Source: Sphingorhabdus rigui
GTDB lineage: Bacteria; Pseudomonadota; Alphaproteobacteria; Sphingomonadales; Sphingomonadaceae
DNA length: 64,000 nt
NCBI RefSeq assembly: GCF_014196595.1
Contig: NZ_JACIEA010000001.1
Location: 684,845 to 748,844, forward strand
Direction of reading: 5' to 3'
Shown one piece after another: positions 1 to 8,401 of this stretch; within the stretch, counting starts at the first letter, position 1; every line of letters starts with the position of its first letter. Position numbers and translations under genes: made by a program. The notes beneath the pieces were generated by a model. It made no database searches and was not told the DNA's origin. It was given only the letters and a program-made list of their open reading frames with translations.

Positions 1-702
1 GGTGACGATACCCCGCTGGAGCATATGACCCAGCAGATGAAGGGTGCGACCCCCGGCGCGGTGCGCGCGCAATTGGGCCGCTTCGGCTTTTCAGGGGCAA
101 AGGCAACGACGAAGGTCGGCAAGCTGTCGGGTGGTGAACGCGCGCGGTTGGCGCTGGCGCTGATTACCCGCGATGCGCCGCATATGCTGATCCTTGACGA
201 ACCGACGAACCATTTGGACGTCGATGCGCGTGAAGCCTTGGTGCAGGCGCTGAATGAATATGAAGGCACTGTGGTGCTGGTCAGCCATGACCGCCATATG
301 TTGGAGCTAACGGCCGACCGGCTGGTGCTCGTCGATGGTGGGACCGCAACCGAATTTTCGGGCACGATTGAGGATTATACCGACTTCATCCTGGGCAAGG
401 GGCCCGCGAAAGAGAAGCTATCCAAGGCCGATCGCAAGGAAGACAAAAAAGCGCAAGCCGCCGCCCGTGAGGCGCAAAGCAAGCTTAAGCGCGAAGTCAG
501 CGATGCAGAGGCAGACCTTGCAAAGCTTGAGGTTGTGTTGAGCGCGATTGATCGGGCGATGTTTGATCCGGCGTCCGCTGCGAATGAATATAAGAACCTG
601 ACGATGGGCGAACTGTCGCAACGACGGGGAAAGATTGTCGCCGCGCAAGAGGCCGCTGAAGCCCGCTGGGTCGCGGCAAGCGAGGCGTTGGAGAAGGCTT
701 AG
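1..702 (+). CDS. ABC-F family ATP-binding protein, C-terminal part
   Basis: This gene runs in from the left edge, so its start and first ATP-binding domain are missing; the reading frame is open from base 1. What remains is the second nucleotide-binding domain: signature motif LSGGERARLALA, Walker B with MLILDEPTNHLDVD, and the H-loop in VLVSHDRHM. A lysine- and alanine-rich stretch predicted to form a coiled coil follows and runs to the end. The DEPTNHLD motif and the lack of membrane segments place it in the ABC-F class (Uup/YheS/EttA type), whose members act on ribosomes rather than as transporters. The C-terminal coiled coil suits Uup or YheS better than EttA. Its stop overlaps by four bases the stop of the convergent kinase gene. 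Confidence 0.9.
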   Translation, partial: GDDTPLEHMTQQMKGATPGAVRAQLGRFGFSGAKATTKVGKLSGGERARLALALITRDAPHMLILDEPTNHLDVDAREALVQALNEYEGTVVLVSHDRHMLELTADRLVLVDGGTATEFSGTIEDYTDFILGKGPAKEKLSKADRKEDKKAQAAAREAQSKLKREVSDAEADLAKLEVVLSAIDRAMFDPASAANEYKNLTMGELSQRRGKIVAAQEAAEARWVAASEALEKA

Positions 703-1214
703 GCCGAGATCGCAGCCAAAGCCGCGGTGAAACGCGCTTCGCCTTCGCCTTGAACCAGCGTGTAGCGGACGCCGCGTCCATCGAGTTCAGCGCGGCATAG
801 GTCGAAAAAGCGTTTGCGCTCGGCCGATTGCGCATAGACGCGCAAGCCGTCGTCGACGAAGGGCAGGTCGATATCGAGCAGCAGATAATGGTCGGCAAAA
901 CCAGCAAAGGCGCCGAAATATCCGTCTGCTGTGCCAAACATCATGTGCGCCCACACCGACGTTATCAGCGGGTCTGTGTCGAACAAAACATAACCAGCGC
1001 CCAGTTCAGCTGCACGCGCGGCCGCGGCGCGGTTCATGGCGTCTTGCGTCTGCGCAATGTGGACAAGCTGCGCCATGCCGATGTCGGTGCCATGTGCCTC
1101 GCAATAAGCGCGGCCATATTCGGGCACGACTTCGCACCCCAAATGCGCGGCAAGCCGCGTGCCCAATGTCGATTTGCCCGTGCTTTCGGGGCCGTGCAGG
1201 CAAATCCGTTTCAT
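699..1214 (-). CDS. NadR-type nicotinamide riboside kinase (AAA ATPase)
   Basis: A 171-residue P-loop protein. The start at 1214 is chosen because the ATG overlaps the TGA of pnuC (ATGA, translational coupling) and the Walker A motif GPESTGKST follows at residues 8-16, as in the C-terminal kinase domain of NadR. VPEYGR and the later LFDTDPL also match the NadR/ribosylnicotinamide kinase family, which phosphorylates nicotinamide riboside to NMN. The adenylyltransferase and repressor domains of enterobacterial NadR are absent, so this is a stand-alone kinase. Sitting directly behind a PnuC transporter, it probably traps imported nicotinamide riboside in the cytoplasm. The family is clear; the exact substrate is inferred from context. 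Confidence 0.85.
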   Translation of the reverse strand: MKRICLHGPESTGKSTLGTRLAAHLGCEVVPEYGRAYCEAHGTDIGMAQLVHIAQTQDAMNRAAAARAAELGAGYVLFDTDPLITSVWAHMMFGTADGYFGAFAGFADHYLLLDIDLPFVDDGLRVYAQSAERKRFFDLCRAELDGRGVRYTLVQGEGEARFTAALAAISA

Positions 1215-1768
1215 GCGCGTTCTGCCTTGCGCCATTCGACAAGGCCGGCAACCGCGAGCACCAGAAACACCCCGTAAAGCCCGGCGGTCAGATGCAGGTC
1301 TTTCACGATATACAGCGGAATGGAGATGATATTGACGACGATCCAATAATGCCAGTTTTCGACAAAGCGCCGGGTCATCAAAATCTGCCCCGCAATCGAC
1401 AACATCGCGATTGATGCATCCCAATAGGGATAGCTGGCATCGGTTTCGGCATGCATCACCGCGCCCCATGCCCAAATGGCCAGGATCGAACCTGCAATCC
1501 ACAACGCATAGCCCGTTGCCGGAAGCCTGCGGACGGAAATCACGCCGCGATCGTCCTTATTCCGGTTCCAGCTCCACCAGCCATAGAGATTGATGGCCGC
1601 GAAAAAGATCTGCAGCCCGGCGTCGCTGTACAGTTTGGCGTCGCGAAAGATGACGAAATATAAAGCGACCATGACAATCGCCACGGGAAAGTTCCAAACC
1701 GATCGCCGGATAATCAGGACGATGTTGGCAATGCCGAGCAAAACGGCGACGATTTCAATCATGCTCAT
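1211..1768 (-). CDS. pnuC: PnuC-family nicotinamide riboside transporter
   Basis: A 185-residue protein with about seven predicted membrane helices. Diagnostic PnuC features are the WNFP segment near residue 26 followed by a long helix, the YGWWSW motif near residue 62, and ENWHYWIVVNIISIPLY near residue 137. PnuC proteins carry out facilitated diffusion of nicotinamide riboside, driven by phosphorylation inside the cell; the kinase that would do this is encoded immediately downstream with a four-base overlap. The gene follows the EAL-domain gene after 45 bases and may share its transcript, though that link looks incidental in function. Confidence 0.9.
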   Translation of the reverse strand: MSMIEIVAVLLGIANIVLIIRRSVWNFPVAIVMVALYFVIFRDAKLYSDAGLQIFFAAINLYGWWSWNRNKDDRGVISVRRLPATGYALWIAGSILAIWAWGAVMHAETDASYPYWDASIAMLSIAGQILMTRRFVENWHYWIVVNIISIPLYIVKDLHLTAGLYGVFLVLAVAGLVEWRKAERA

Positions 1769-1813
1769 TTTGGGTGCTGTAGCGCCGTAACGGAGGGACG
1801 CAAGTGCGGAGGA

Positions 1814-2515
1814 TTATCGCGGCTGCGTAAAATGAAATTCGCCGAAAACCGAACCTTGTCCGTGGGTTGCACCCGCCGCATGAAACATTTCGGCGTCTTC
1901 GATGGATTGGCAGCCGTCAATGATGATCCGTGGGATGCCCATTGCCGCGACCAGATTGACCAGTTTCTGGGCTGGCTGTGGTGCAATGACATTGGCTTTA
2001 AGCATGCTGATCAGGCGGGGATCAATGCGCACGACATCAACATGGTACACCAATGGCCATAATGCAGGCACGGCGGCATAGCCAAAGCCGTCAATACCAA
2101 CGCTGCACCCGACACGCCGCCAATTCTGCATGGCATTGCCGATGCTTTGGTGCGCGGCATCTTCTTGCACGGTCGCCAGCAAGACGGTGATGTGCGTGCC
2201 GCGGGACAATAATGACCGGAGCGTGCGTGCGAGCGCGTGCGAAAGGTCAATTTCGACGAACAGTTCTACCGGAACCGAAAGGAGGATTTCGGGCAGAGCG
2301 ACCGTTTGTACGGCATCCAAAATCTTGGCCATATCAAATGGCGAAAGCTGCATATTGCTATGCGCGAAACCATAATGGTCGCACGACATATATTCAAATG
2401 CCGTAACCTGATGGTCGCCAAGATCAACGACGGGACGAGAGGCTACGACCGATGCAACGCGGGAAGCTTCTTCGTCCTCGCTGAGCAAGGACAGTTGTTC
2501 CGGCTGATTGGCCAT
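1814..2515 (-). CDS. Degenerate EAL-domain protein
   Basis: A 233-residue soluble protein that looks like a shortened EAL domain. The stretch around residues 139-170 (IDGFG, then HVDVVRIDPRLI) corresponds to the DDFGTGYSS...LKID region of c-di-GMP phosphodiesterases, and the end (HAAGATHGQGSVFGEF) to the C-terminal A-x-G-x-x-x-Q-G-F segment. The EAL/EVL motif itself and the second metal-binding Asp are not recognisable, so catalytic activity is doubtful; a role as c-di-GMP sensor or protein-binding domain is more likely. It follows an OmpR-type response regulator by 24 bases on the same strand, so the two are probably co-transcribed. Confidence 0.7.
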   Translation of the reverse strand: MANQPEQLSLLSEDEEASRVASVVASRPVVDLGDHQVTAFEYMSCDHYGFAHSNMQLSPFDMAKILDAVQTVALPEILLSVPVELFVEIDLSHALARTLRSLLSRGTHITVLLATVQEDAAHQSIGNAMQNWRRVGCSVGIDGFGYAAVPALWPLVYHVDVVRIDPRLISMLKANVIAPQPAQKLVNLVAAMGIPRIIIDGCQSIEDAEMFHAAGATHGQGSVFGEFHFTQPR

Positions 2516-2539
2516 TGCTAAACCGGAGCCGTTGTCCGG

Positions 2540-3277
2540 CTATGCAGACAGCGCGATGGGTTCGTGCGCTGCGTTCATGGCGTGCACATCCGCCTGTAAG
2601 GTATATCCAAAGCCATATAACGCATTCAGGCTGATGCCGCATGCGGGGTCAAGTTTCAGGTTCTTGCGTAACCGGGCCACGTGCGTGTCAATCGTCCGCG
2701 ATTGGTAATCGACAACTTTACCCCATAATGTTGCTGCCAAATATTGCCGCGAAAGTAAGCGGTTCGGATTTGTGAAAAACAGCATCGCCATTTCAAATTC
2801 GCGCTTGGGAAGCACCATCACCTCGTCGCGAAGATAGACCGTGGATGTCGATGGGCGCAGCAAATAGGGACCAAGGATGACATTTTCCGCAACATTCTTC
2901 ACTTCGCCCTTGCAGCGACGCAACAGCGATTTGATCCGGAGTGCAAGGATGTCGGCGTCGACAGGCTTGGAGACATAATCGTCAGCGCCGGCCTCTAACC
3001 CGCGCACAACGTCTATATTTTCCGATCGTGCGGTCAGCATGATGGCAGGCATGTCGGGGTGAAATTTCCGAACATACTCCAGCACTTCTATCCCCGACAA
3101 ATCAGGGATCGACCAATCAACGATGAGAAGATCGCATTCCGATTGACGCAATGCCGCCAAAAACTTCTGCGATGATTCATAAACGGCAACGGCATAGCCG
3201 GCCGCGCCCAGAAACTCTTCCAGTTCAGCGGCAAAGGCTCTGTCATCTTCGACGACAGCGATTTGAAAACTCTTCAC
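2540..3277 (-). CDS. OmpR/PhoB-family DNA-binding response regulator
   Basis: A two-domain regulator. The receiver domain (residues 1-120) has the acidic pair EDD at 10-12, phospho-acceptor Asp54 in IVDWSIPD, the LTA motif and the conserved Lys in DYVSKP. The C-terminal winged helix has the typical RTIDTHVARLRKNL recognition region and a GFGY end. The GTG start at 3277 is preferred because AAGGA lies seven bases upstream and the protein then begins five residues before the first strand; an ATG at 3313 would add 12 residues but has no ribosome site. No kinase gene adjoins it; the downstream partner is the degenerate EAL protein, which suggests a link to c-di-GMP signalling. Target genes are unknown. 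Confidence 0.88.
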   Translation of the reverse strand: MKSFQIAVVEDDRAFAAELEEFLGAAGYAVAVYESSQKFLAALRQSECDLLIVDWSIPDLSGIEVLEYVRKFHPDMPAIMLTARSENIDVVRGLEAGADDYVSKPVDADILALRIKSLLRRCKGEVKNVAENVILGPYLLRPSTSTVYLRDEVMVLPKREFEMAMLFFTNPNRLLSRQYLAATLWGKVVDYQSRTIDTHVARLRKNLKLDPACGISLNALYGFGYTLQADVHAMNAAHEPIALSA

Positions 3278-3515
3278 TGTGATGTCCTTCACATTGGACT
3301 GGTTCACTTGCATCTTTTTAATACAGCAAATGTAACTTTTGTAACATTTAAATTGTGAACTAATGCGAAATTATTTTAGTGATGGAACAATTTTCGACAG
3401 GGCGCGTTCGCGTGCCGCCAAAAATTTGACGGAAAATTCAACCGGCCTATTGTTTAAAAAACTGTATTCATTCGACTTTTTTGCCGAAGGAGCATGAGGC
3501 GTCCGATTTGTATTT

Positions 3516-4823
3516 TTAGGACGTCTTTTCCGCTTTGGGGTGGATTTGGCGATGATGACGGACCACCGCGCGCGCAACATTCTGCATGAGGCCGTTTGTG
3601 ACCTCTTTTCCTGCGCGTGTTTCAGCAATCATGACGGCGACCTGATACCGACAACCATCCGGCGCTTTCATCACCCCGACATCGTTAATCGCGGTCGAAA
3701 TCGAACCCAATACTTGCCCCGTCCCCGTTTTGTGGGCGAGGCTCCAGCCCGGCGCGAGCCCTGAACGAAGGCGTGATCTTCCGGTATAGGTCCCCGCCAT
3801 CAATTTCAAAAGCTTTGCCCCCGGATCATTGGGGGCGCGTTCGCCAAAGCGCTTTAGCACAAGCGCGATGGTGCCCGGGGCAGCGCCATCCAAGGGCGAG
3901 GCCAGATATTTGTCGAGCGCTGCGCGCCGTTTTTCCATAGGAATGCGCGAACGCTGTTCCTTAAAGGCATTGCCTTTGCGATATTCAGGTTGCCAGTTCA
4001 GCCCCGCGATGGCGCTTTGCAAAAGCACTTCGCCGGGTCCGAAGCGGATCGATTGCACCTTGCGCCGGTCAAGCATCTGGTTGATCGCCTGCGGGCCGCC
4101 GGCCACGCGTATCAGGACGCTGTTTGCAAGATTGTCGCTGGCGTTGACGGCGTGGGCAAGCAATTCGCGCACGGACATTTCAAAGGAATCTTGGCTGCTG
4201 AGATATTGTTTGATCGGCTGGCTGAACACCACAATATCATCGCGACTGACGCGTATTTTCTTGTCGAGCGACAGCTTGCCCGCCGCTTCTTGTTCCAAAA
4301 TTGTCAGCGCGACCCACATTTTGGAGACGCTTTGCTGGGGGAAACGTTCGGTGTGCCGCCGACCGATAATGTCATCCGAAAATGGCGTGTAAATGGCGAT
4401 GCCCGCACGGCCGGGGAATTTCTTCCAAAGTGTGTCGATGTCATTGCGCAGCGTTTCGTCCGCAGCGGACTGAGCGTTGGTCTGGGCGTTGGTCGGTTTG
4501 TCCTCGAGGCTGGGGATCGTGAATGTCGACGCGCTTGGCTTTGCGACATTTGGCTTTTCCTGCTCGGTTTTGGTGGCCTTTGGTTTGGCTGGGGCCGTTT
4601 TCGCCGCGCTTGGCTTTTCTGCTTTTGGCTTTCCCGCAGTTTGTTTTTCTGCGCTTTGCTTTTCTGCTTTTGGCTTTCCCGCAGTTTGTTTTTCCGCGCT
4701 TGGTTCATACGCGTTGGCGGTCACCGTGATGCCCGTGATCGCGGCCGCAAGGCACAGGCCACCGATCAGGCTGCGTGTTTCAGGAAAACGGAAAGGTCGC
4801 TTAGTGGACATGATATATGTCAT
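3516..4823 (-). CDS. Exported class A beta-lactamase-like serine hydrolase with Lys-rich linker
   Basis: A 435-residue protein. An N-terminal signal peptide ends near TANA-YE, then about 95 residues rich in Lys, Ala and Pro follow, including an exact 15-residue tandem repeat, before the penicillin-recognising domain. That domain shows S-x-x-K (QSVSKMW), SDN (NASDNLAN) and KTG (LAHKTGTGQ), the three class A signatures. A clear omega-loop Glu166-x-x-Asn is not seen, so true beta-lactamase activity is uncertain; it may be a DD-peptidase-like or cell-wall enzyme. The ATG at 4823 lies four bases after the upstream gene; ATG 4811 is an alternative that still keeps the signal peptide. It is probably translated with the upstream membrane protein gene. 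Confidence 0.8.
   Translation of the reverse strand: MTYIMSTKRPFRFPETRSLIGGLCLAAAITGITVTANAYEPSAEKQTAGKPKAEKQSAEKQTAGKPKAEKPSAAKTAPAKPKATKTEQEKPNVAKPSASTFTIPSLEDKPTNAQTNAQSAADETLRNDIDTLWKKFPGRAGIAIYTPFSDDIIGRRHTERFPQQSVSKMWVALTILEQEAAGKLSLDKKIRVSRDDIVVFSQPIKQYLSSQDSFEMSVRELLAHAVNASDNLANSVLIRVAGGPQAINQMLDRRKVQSIRFGPGEVLLQSAIAGLNWQPEYRKGNAFKEQRSRIPMEKRRAALDKYLASPLDGAAPGTIALVLKRFGERAPNDPGAKLLKLMAGTYTGRSRLRSGLAPGWSLAHKTGTGQVLGSISTAINDVGVMKAPDGCRYQVAVMIAETRAGKEVTNGLMQNVARAVVRHHRQIHPKAEKTS
4613..4702. repeat. 45-bp tandem repeat inside the beta-lactamase-like gene
   Basis: Two near-identical copies of a 45-base unit (period 45, second copy beginning at 4658) encode the repeated Lys/Ala/Pro-rich 15-residue segment of the linker. 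Only one base differs over the parts I compared. It is an in-frame repeat, so copy-number change would lengthen or shorten the linker without breaking the gene. Confidence 0.85.
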
Positions 4824-4827
4824 TCGG

Positions 4828-5307
4828 TCATTTCGCAGCTGCGCCTTGAGGACTGGACGTCGGGGCAGGGGCAGGGACGCTTGCTGGTGCACGCGCTTGC
4901 ACGTCGTTCGATGCAGGGATGAAGCCGCCAAGATCGAGCAGGCTGCTGCCCGTGGTCGTGTGTAGACCGACAAGAAGGATGATCTGCAAAGCCACGACGA
5001 TAATGAGAACGAATTTGGCGAGCCGAAGCGTTCGGCCGAACGCGAGGCTGCGCATTTCGATCTCGCGCCGCATCAGATCGGTTGCCATCCGGATTTCGGA
5101 CACCGACGATGCATGATTGTGCTGCAGCTCGACCAGCTCTTCTTTCAGCGCCTTCACCGATGCGATGAGTTCGGCATGATGATGGCGCGCGTCGGCTTGA
5201 ATTTCGTCGATATGGTCGCGGACCATCGCCTCAGCGCCAGCGGGCTTAACCCCCGCAGCCTTCAGCAATTTGCCCAAGCCTTCCAGTTTTTTCATGTCTG
5301 TGGTCAT
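4828..5307 (-). CDS. Small coiled-coil membrane protein of unknown function
   Basis: A 159-residue protein I do not recognise. Residues 1-90 are helical and charged, with a likely coiled coil (VKALKEELVELQHNH), one membrane segment spans about residues 98-117 (FVLIIVVALQIILLVGL), and the C-terminal 35 residues are rich in Ala, Pro and Ser. The layout suggests a cytoplasmic coiled coil tethered to the inner membrane with a short disordered periplasmic tail. It ends four bases before the beta-lactamase-like gene, so the pair is probably one operon; the shared context hints at an envelope role but nothing in the sequence shows it. Confidence 0.65.
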   Translation of the reverse strand: MTTDMKKLEGLGKLLKAAGVKPAGAEAMVRDHIDEIQADARHHHAELIASVKALKEELVELQHNHASSVSEIRMATDLMRREIEMRSLAFGRTLRLAKFVLIIVVALQIILLVGLHTTTGSSLLDLGGFIPASNDVQARAPASVPAPAPTSSPQGAAAK

Positions 5308-5608
5308 CGCAGGAAAATCAGTGCGCCTGATTGGCCAATGACACTGCCCATTGGTGTCGAAAGGCGGCCTGTTGATCGTTCAGCAAAGCAAACTCGGGCA
5401 TTCATACTGGTGCTCCTTAAGGGGCGCATTAAGATGCGCGGCGGCCGTCCTCCAGTTTAGAAGCGCTTGTTTTCAATTGTTAACAATGCGCGCGCTGTTG
5501 GGGCGAAAGCGCTATAGAAGATTTTTGCGCCATTTTCCATCGGGTTGATGCGCGATTGACGCAGGCCGCCGGGCATGTAATTCTTCGTCTTGGGAAGAGG
5601 AGATGCAG
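5308..5608. promoter_or_regulatory. Divergent intergenic region upstream of phaC
   Basis: About 300 bases without a gene separate the leftward membrane-protein gene from phaC. The only striking element is a perfect 12-base palindrome, ATTGTTAACAAT, at 5476-5487, about 120 bases upstream of the phaC start; it could be an operator. I could not pick a convincing -35/-10 pair. The phaC ribosome site GGAAGAGGAG lies at 5593-5602. Confidence 0.4.
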
Positions 5609-7366
5609 ATGGCGACAAAAGCAGGCAGCGGAGCTCGAAAAAAGACCGGAACAAAGCGTGCTAAAAAGAAAGGCGCACCATTTTCCGGCGTTGCAGGCGC
5701 GTTTGACGCCGCCAATGATGCCACGATGGCTCTTGGCCCGTTAGCAGGGTTAGCGCGGGAGGATTTCATCGGCGCCATTGGCCTGATGCTCCGCCAGACC
5801 GCCGCCAACCCCGACAAGGCGTGGAAGGCAACCAGCAGCTTTTCCGAAGATGTCGTCAAAATCATGACCGGAAAGTCGGACCTCGCGCCGGATCCCAAGG
5901 ACAAGCGCTTCATGGACCCGGCGTGGACGTTTAACCCGTTCTTTAAGGCGGGCGCGCAATATTATCTCGCGGTGCAAAAGGGCGTTAAAAGCTATATTGA
6001 GGATTTGGAACTCGACGCACTTGAACGCGACCGTGCCAATTTCATCTCGCAGATCATCATTGATGCGATGTCACCGACCAACACGCTGATCGGCAATCCG
6101 ACCGCGCAAAAACGGTTGGTGGACTCCGGCGGGCTCAGCCTCGTGAAGGGCCTGAAAAACGCCTATAACGACATGGTTCACAACGACATGATGGTAAGCC
6201 AGGTGAACAAAAAGCCGTTCAAGCTGGGTGAGAATGTCGCAACCGCAAAGGGGGCAGTGGTCTATCGCGACGAACGTTTCGAACTCGTCCAATATGCGCC
6301 CACCACCGACAAGGTATTTGCCACGCCGCAGCTGACCATACCGCCACAGATCAACAAAATGTATATCAACGATCTGTCCCCCGAAAAATCGATCATCAAA
6401 TGGCAGACCGACCACGGCATTCAGCCATTCATGATCTCATGGCGCAACCCGACCGACGACATGGGCGTGTGGGGCATGGCCGAATATATCGAAAGCTGCA
6501 TCAAGGCGCTGGATGTCGTGTGCGAAATTACCGGCAGCGACAAGGTCAATATTTCAGGTGGCTGTTCCGGTGGACAGACTATGTCCGTCCTGCTGTCCAA
6601 GCTGGCGTCGATGGGGGACACCCGCGCCAACGCCATTACCATGATGGTGTGCGTGCTTGAACCCAAGCCCGGCGACACCGAGGCGTCGAGCCTTGTGTCG
6701 CACAATGGCATCGCGCTGGCACGGCAACGCGCGGCGAAGAAAGGCGTGATTGAGGGCAGCAGCCTTGCGCGCGGCTTTGCATGGTTGCGGCCAAATGACC
6801 TCATCTGGAACTATGTCATCAACAATTATCTGCTGGGCGATGATCCGCCAGCGTTCGACATATTGTTCTGGAATGCCGACGCGACCAACCTGTCATCGGC
6901 ACTGATGGGTGATTTCTTGGAGCTGTTTGAGGCAAATGCCTACGCCGCGCCGGGCACGTTCGAGATTGCGGGCCATACGCTTGACCTGACCAAGGTGACG
7001 GGCGACCTGTTCGTTCTGGGCGGGACGACGGACCACATCACGCCATGGCGCGCATGTTATCGTTCAACGCAATTGTTCGGCAGCAAAAATGTCGAATTCA
7101 TCCTGAGCCAGGCTGGCCATATGCAGGCGATCCTGAACCCGCCGGGTAACCCCAAGGCGAAATATTGGAAACATTCAAACGGCAAGACGCCCGCCGATGT
7201 CACCGAATGGATGAAAGGCAGCGAAGAAGTGGCCGGCAGCTGGTGGCCACATTGGATGGAATGGCTCCACGCGCGGTCCGGCACAGAAGTCGCTGCCCCC
7301 GCAACGCTCGGCAGCAAAAAGCATCCAGCAATGGAAGCGGCACCGGGACTGTATGTTTTGGAGTGA
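5609..7366 (+). CDS. phaC: Class I poly(3-hydroxyalkanoate) synthase
   Basis: A 585-residue PHA synthase that polymerises hydroxyacyl-CoA into storage polyester at the granule surface. The lipase-like box GGCSGG holds the catalytic Cys319, and the C-terminal Asp (GTTDHITPW) and His (QAGHMQAI) complete the triad. Length and the extended N-terminal domain (residues 1-190, including the N-x-FFKAGAQYY segment) fit class I single-subunit enzymes. ATG 5609 is chosen over ATG 5603 because the strong ribosome site GGAAGAGGAG lies six bases before it and would overlap the earlier codon. The first 20 residues are Lys/Arg-rich. No phasin, phaA/phaB or phaR gene is nearby; the next gene is a PHA depolymerase-like hydrolase. 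Confidence 0.95.
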   Translation: MATKAGSGARKKTGTKRAKKKGAPFSGVAGAFDAANDATMALGPLAGLAREDFIGAIGLMLRQTAANPDKAWKATSSFSEDVVKIMTGKSDLAPDPKDKRFMDPAWTFNPFFKAGAQYYLAVQKGVKSYIEDLELDALERDRANFISQIIIDAMSPTNTLIGNPTAQKRLVDSGGLSLVKGLKNAYNDMVHNDMMVSQVNKKPFKLGENVATAKGAVVYRDERFELVQYAPTTDKVFATPQLTIPPQINKMYINDLSPEKSIIKWQTDHGIQPFMISWRNPTDDMGVWGMAEYIESCIKALDVVCEITGSDKVNISGGCSGGQTMSVLLSKLASMGDTRANAITMMVCVLEPKPGDTEASSLVSHNGIALARQRAAKKGVIEGSSLARGFAWLRPNDLIWNYVINNYLLGDDPPAFDILFWNADATNLSSALMGDFLELFEANAYAAPGTFEIAGHTLDLTKVTGDLFVLGGTTDHITPWRACYRSTQLFGSKNVEFILSQAGHMQAILNPPGNPKAKYWKHSNGKTPADVTEWMKGSEEVAGSWWPHWMEWLHARSGTEVAAPATLGSKKHPAMEAAPGLYVLE

Positions 7367-7488
7367 GGTGGCGTCGCCGCGGTCGCCACGTCGTCACGAT
7401 GCCGAAACGGCTCTTTCTTCCTTGCACAGCCGAGTCCATGCGCTAAACTCGCCGCAACGCCAGCGATAAACGCGGCAGGGGAACCCAT

Positions 7489-8322
7489 ATGACCAAAAAC
7501 CGCGCCCCTAAATTTAGCATGGAGACCGTTGACGGGCGCACTTTGCGGGTTGCGGTTTGGCGGGCGTCGAAGGCGACGAAGAAGCTGCCGATATTGTTCT
7601 TCAACGGCATTGGCGCGAATATTGAGGCTATGGCGCCGATGGCGGAGTTGCTCGATGACCGCGACTTCATCACCTTTGATATGCCCGGCATTGGCGGTTC
7701 GCCCGACCCGGTGGTGCCCTATAACGCGCTATTGATGTCGCGCATTGCGGCGTTGTTGCTTGACCGGTTTGAAATGCCTGTGGTCGATGTGATGGGCGTC
7801 AGCTGGGGTGGGGCGATGGCGCAGCAATTTGCGCTGCAGAATGGCGCGCGCACGAACAAGCTTATCCTTGTTGCGACCAGCGCTGGCATGTTGATGGTGC
7901 CGGGCAATCCCGCTGCGCTGGTCAAAATGGCTGACCCGCGGCGTTATATAGACCCCGATTTCATGGCGAAGCATTTCAAGACGCTGTACGGCGGTGTGGT
8001 GGGCAATAAGTCGGAACATATCGGCCGGATTACACCGCCGTCCAAGACGGGATATTTCTACCAGCTGATGGCGATGATGGGATGGACCAGCGCGCCATTC
8101 CTGCCATTTCTGAAAACGGAAACGCTCATCATGATGGGTGATGATGACCAGATCGTTCCGCTCGCCAATGGCAAATTTTTGAATTTCCTCATTCCGAATA
8201 GCGAACTTTTCGTGGTCGAAAATGGCGGGCATTTGTTCCTGCTCAGCCATGTGGAAGAAAGCATAGAGGCGATCCGCGGATTCCTTGACCGCGGCGCACA
8301 CAAGGCGCGCAAAGCCGCCTGA
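7489..8322 (+). CDS. phaZ: Alpha/beta hydrolase, likely intracellular PHA depolymerase
   Basis: A 277-residue alpha/beta hydrolase. The nucleophile elbow GVSWGG has Ser105, the acid is in MGDDDQIVP (residues 218-220) and His248 lies in NGGHLFLL. The overall pattern (FNGIGAN near the start, FDMPGIGGS, then the elbow) matches the family of poly(3-hydroxyalkanoate) depolymerases linked to medium-chain PHA synthesis. There is no signal peptide, so it acts in the cytoplasm, presumably on native granules. It lies 122 bases behind phaC on the same strand, which supports a role in PHA turnover; an esterase or lipase of other specificity remains possible. Confidence 0.78.
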   Translation: MTKNRAPKFSMETVDGRTLRVAVWRASKATKKLPILFFNGIGANIEAMAPMAELLDDRDFITFDMPGIGGSPDPVVPYNALLMSRIAALLLDRFEMPVVDVMGVSWGGAMAQQFALQNGARTNKLILVATSAGMLMVPGNPAALVKMADPRRYIDPDFMAKHFKTLYGGVVGNKSEHIGRITPPSKTGYFYQLMAMMGWTSAPFLPFLKTETLIMMGDDDQIVPLANGKFLNFLIPNSELFVVENGGHLFLLSHVEESIEAIRGFLDRGAHKARKAA

Positions 8323-8401
8323 TCTTCTGTGTGAAGGTCGCCCTTTCTTTTTGGCGCTGACCCGTTAGCCTGCCGAATCAGGCAATGACGGGGAGTAGGG
8401 C

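Noticed and set aside
4477-4965. Open frame opposite the beta-lactamase-like gene
   Set aside because: Its repeated Phe/Leu/Ala pattern mirrors the Lys-rich linker repeat on the other strand, so it is a shadow.
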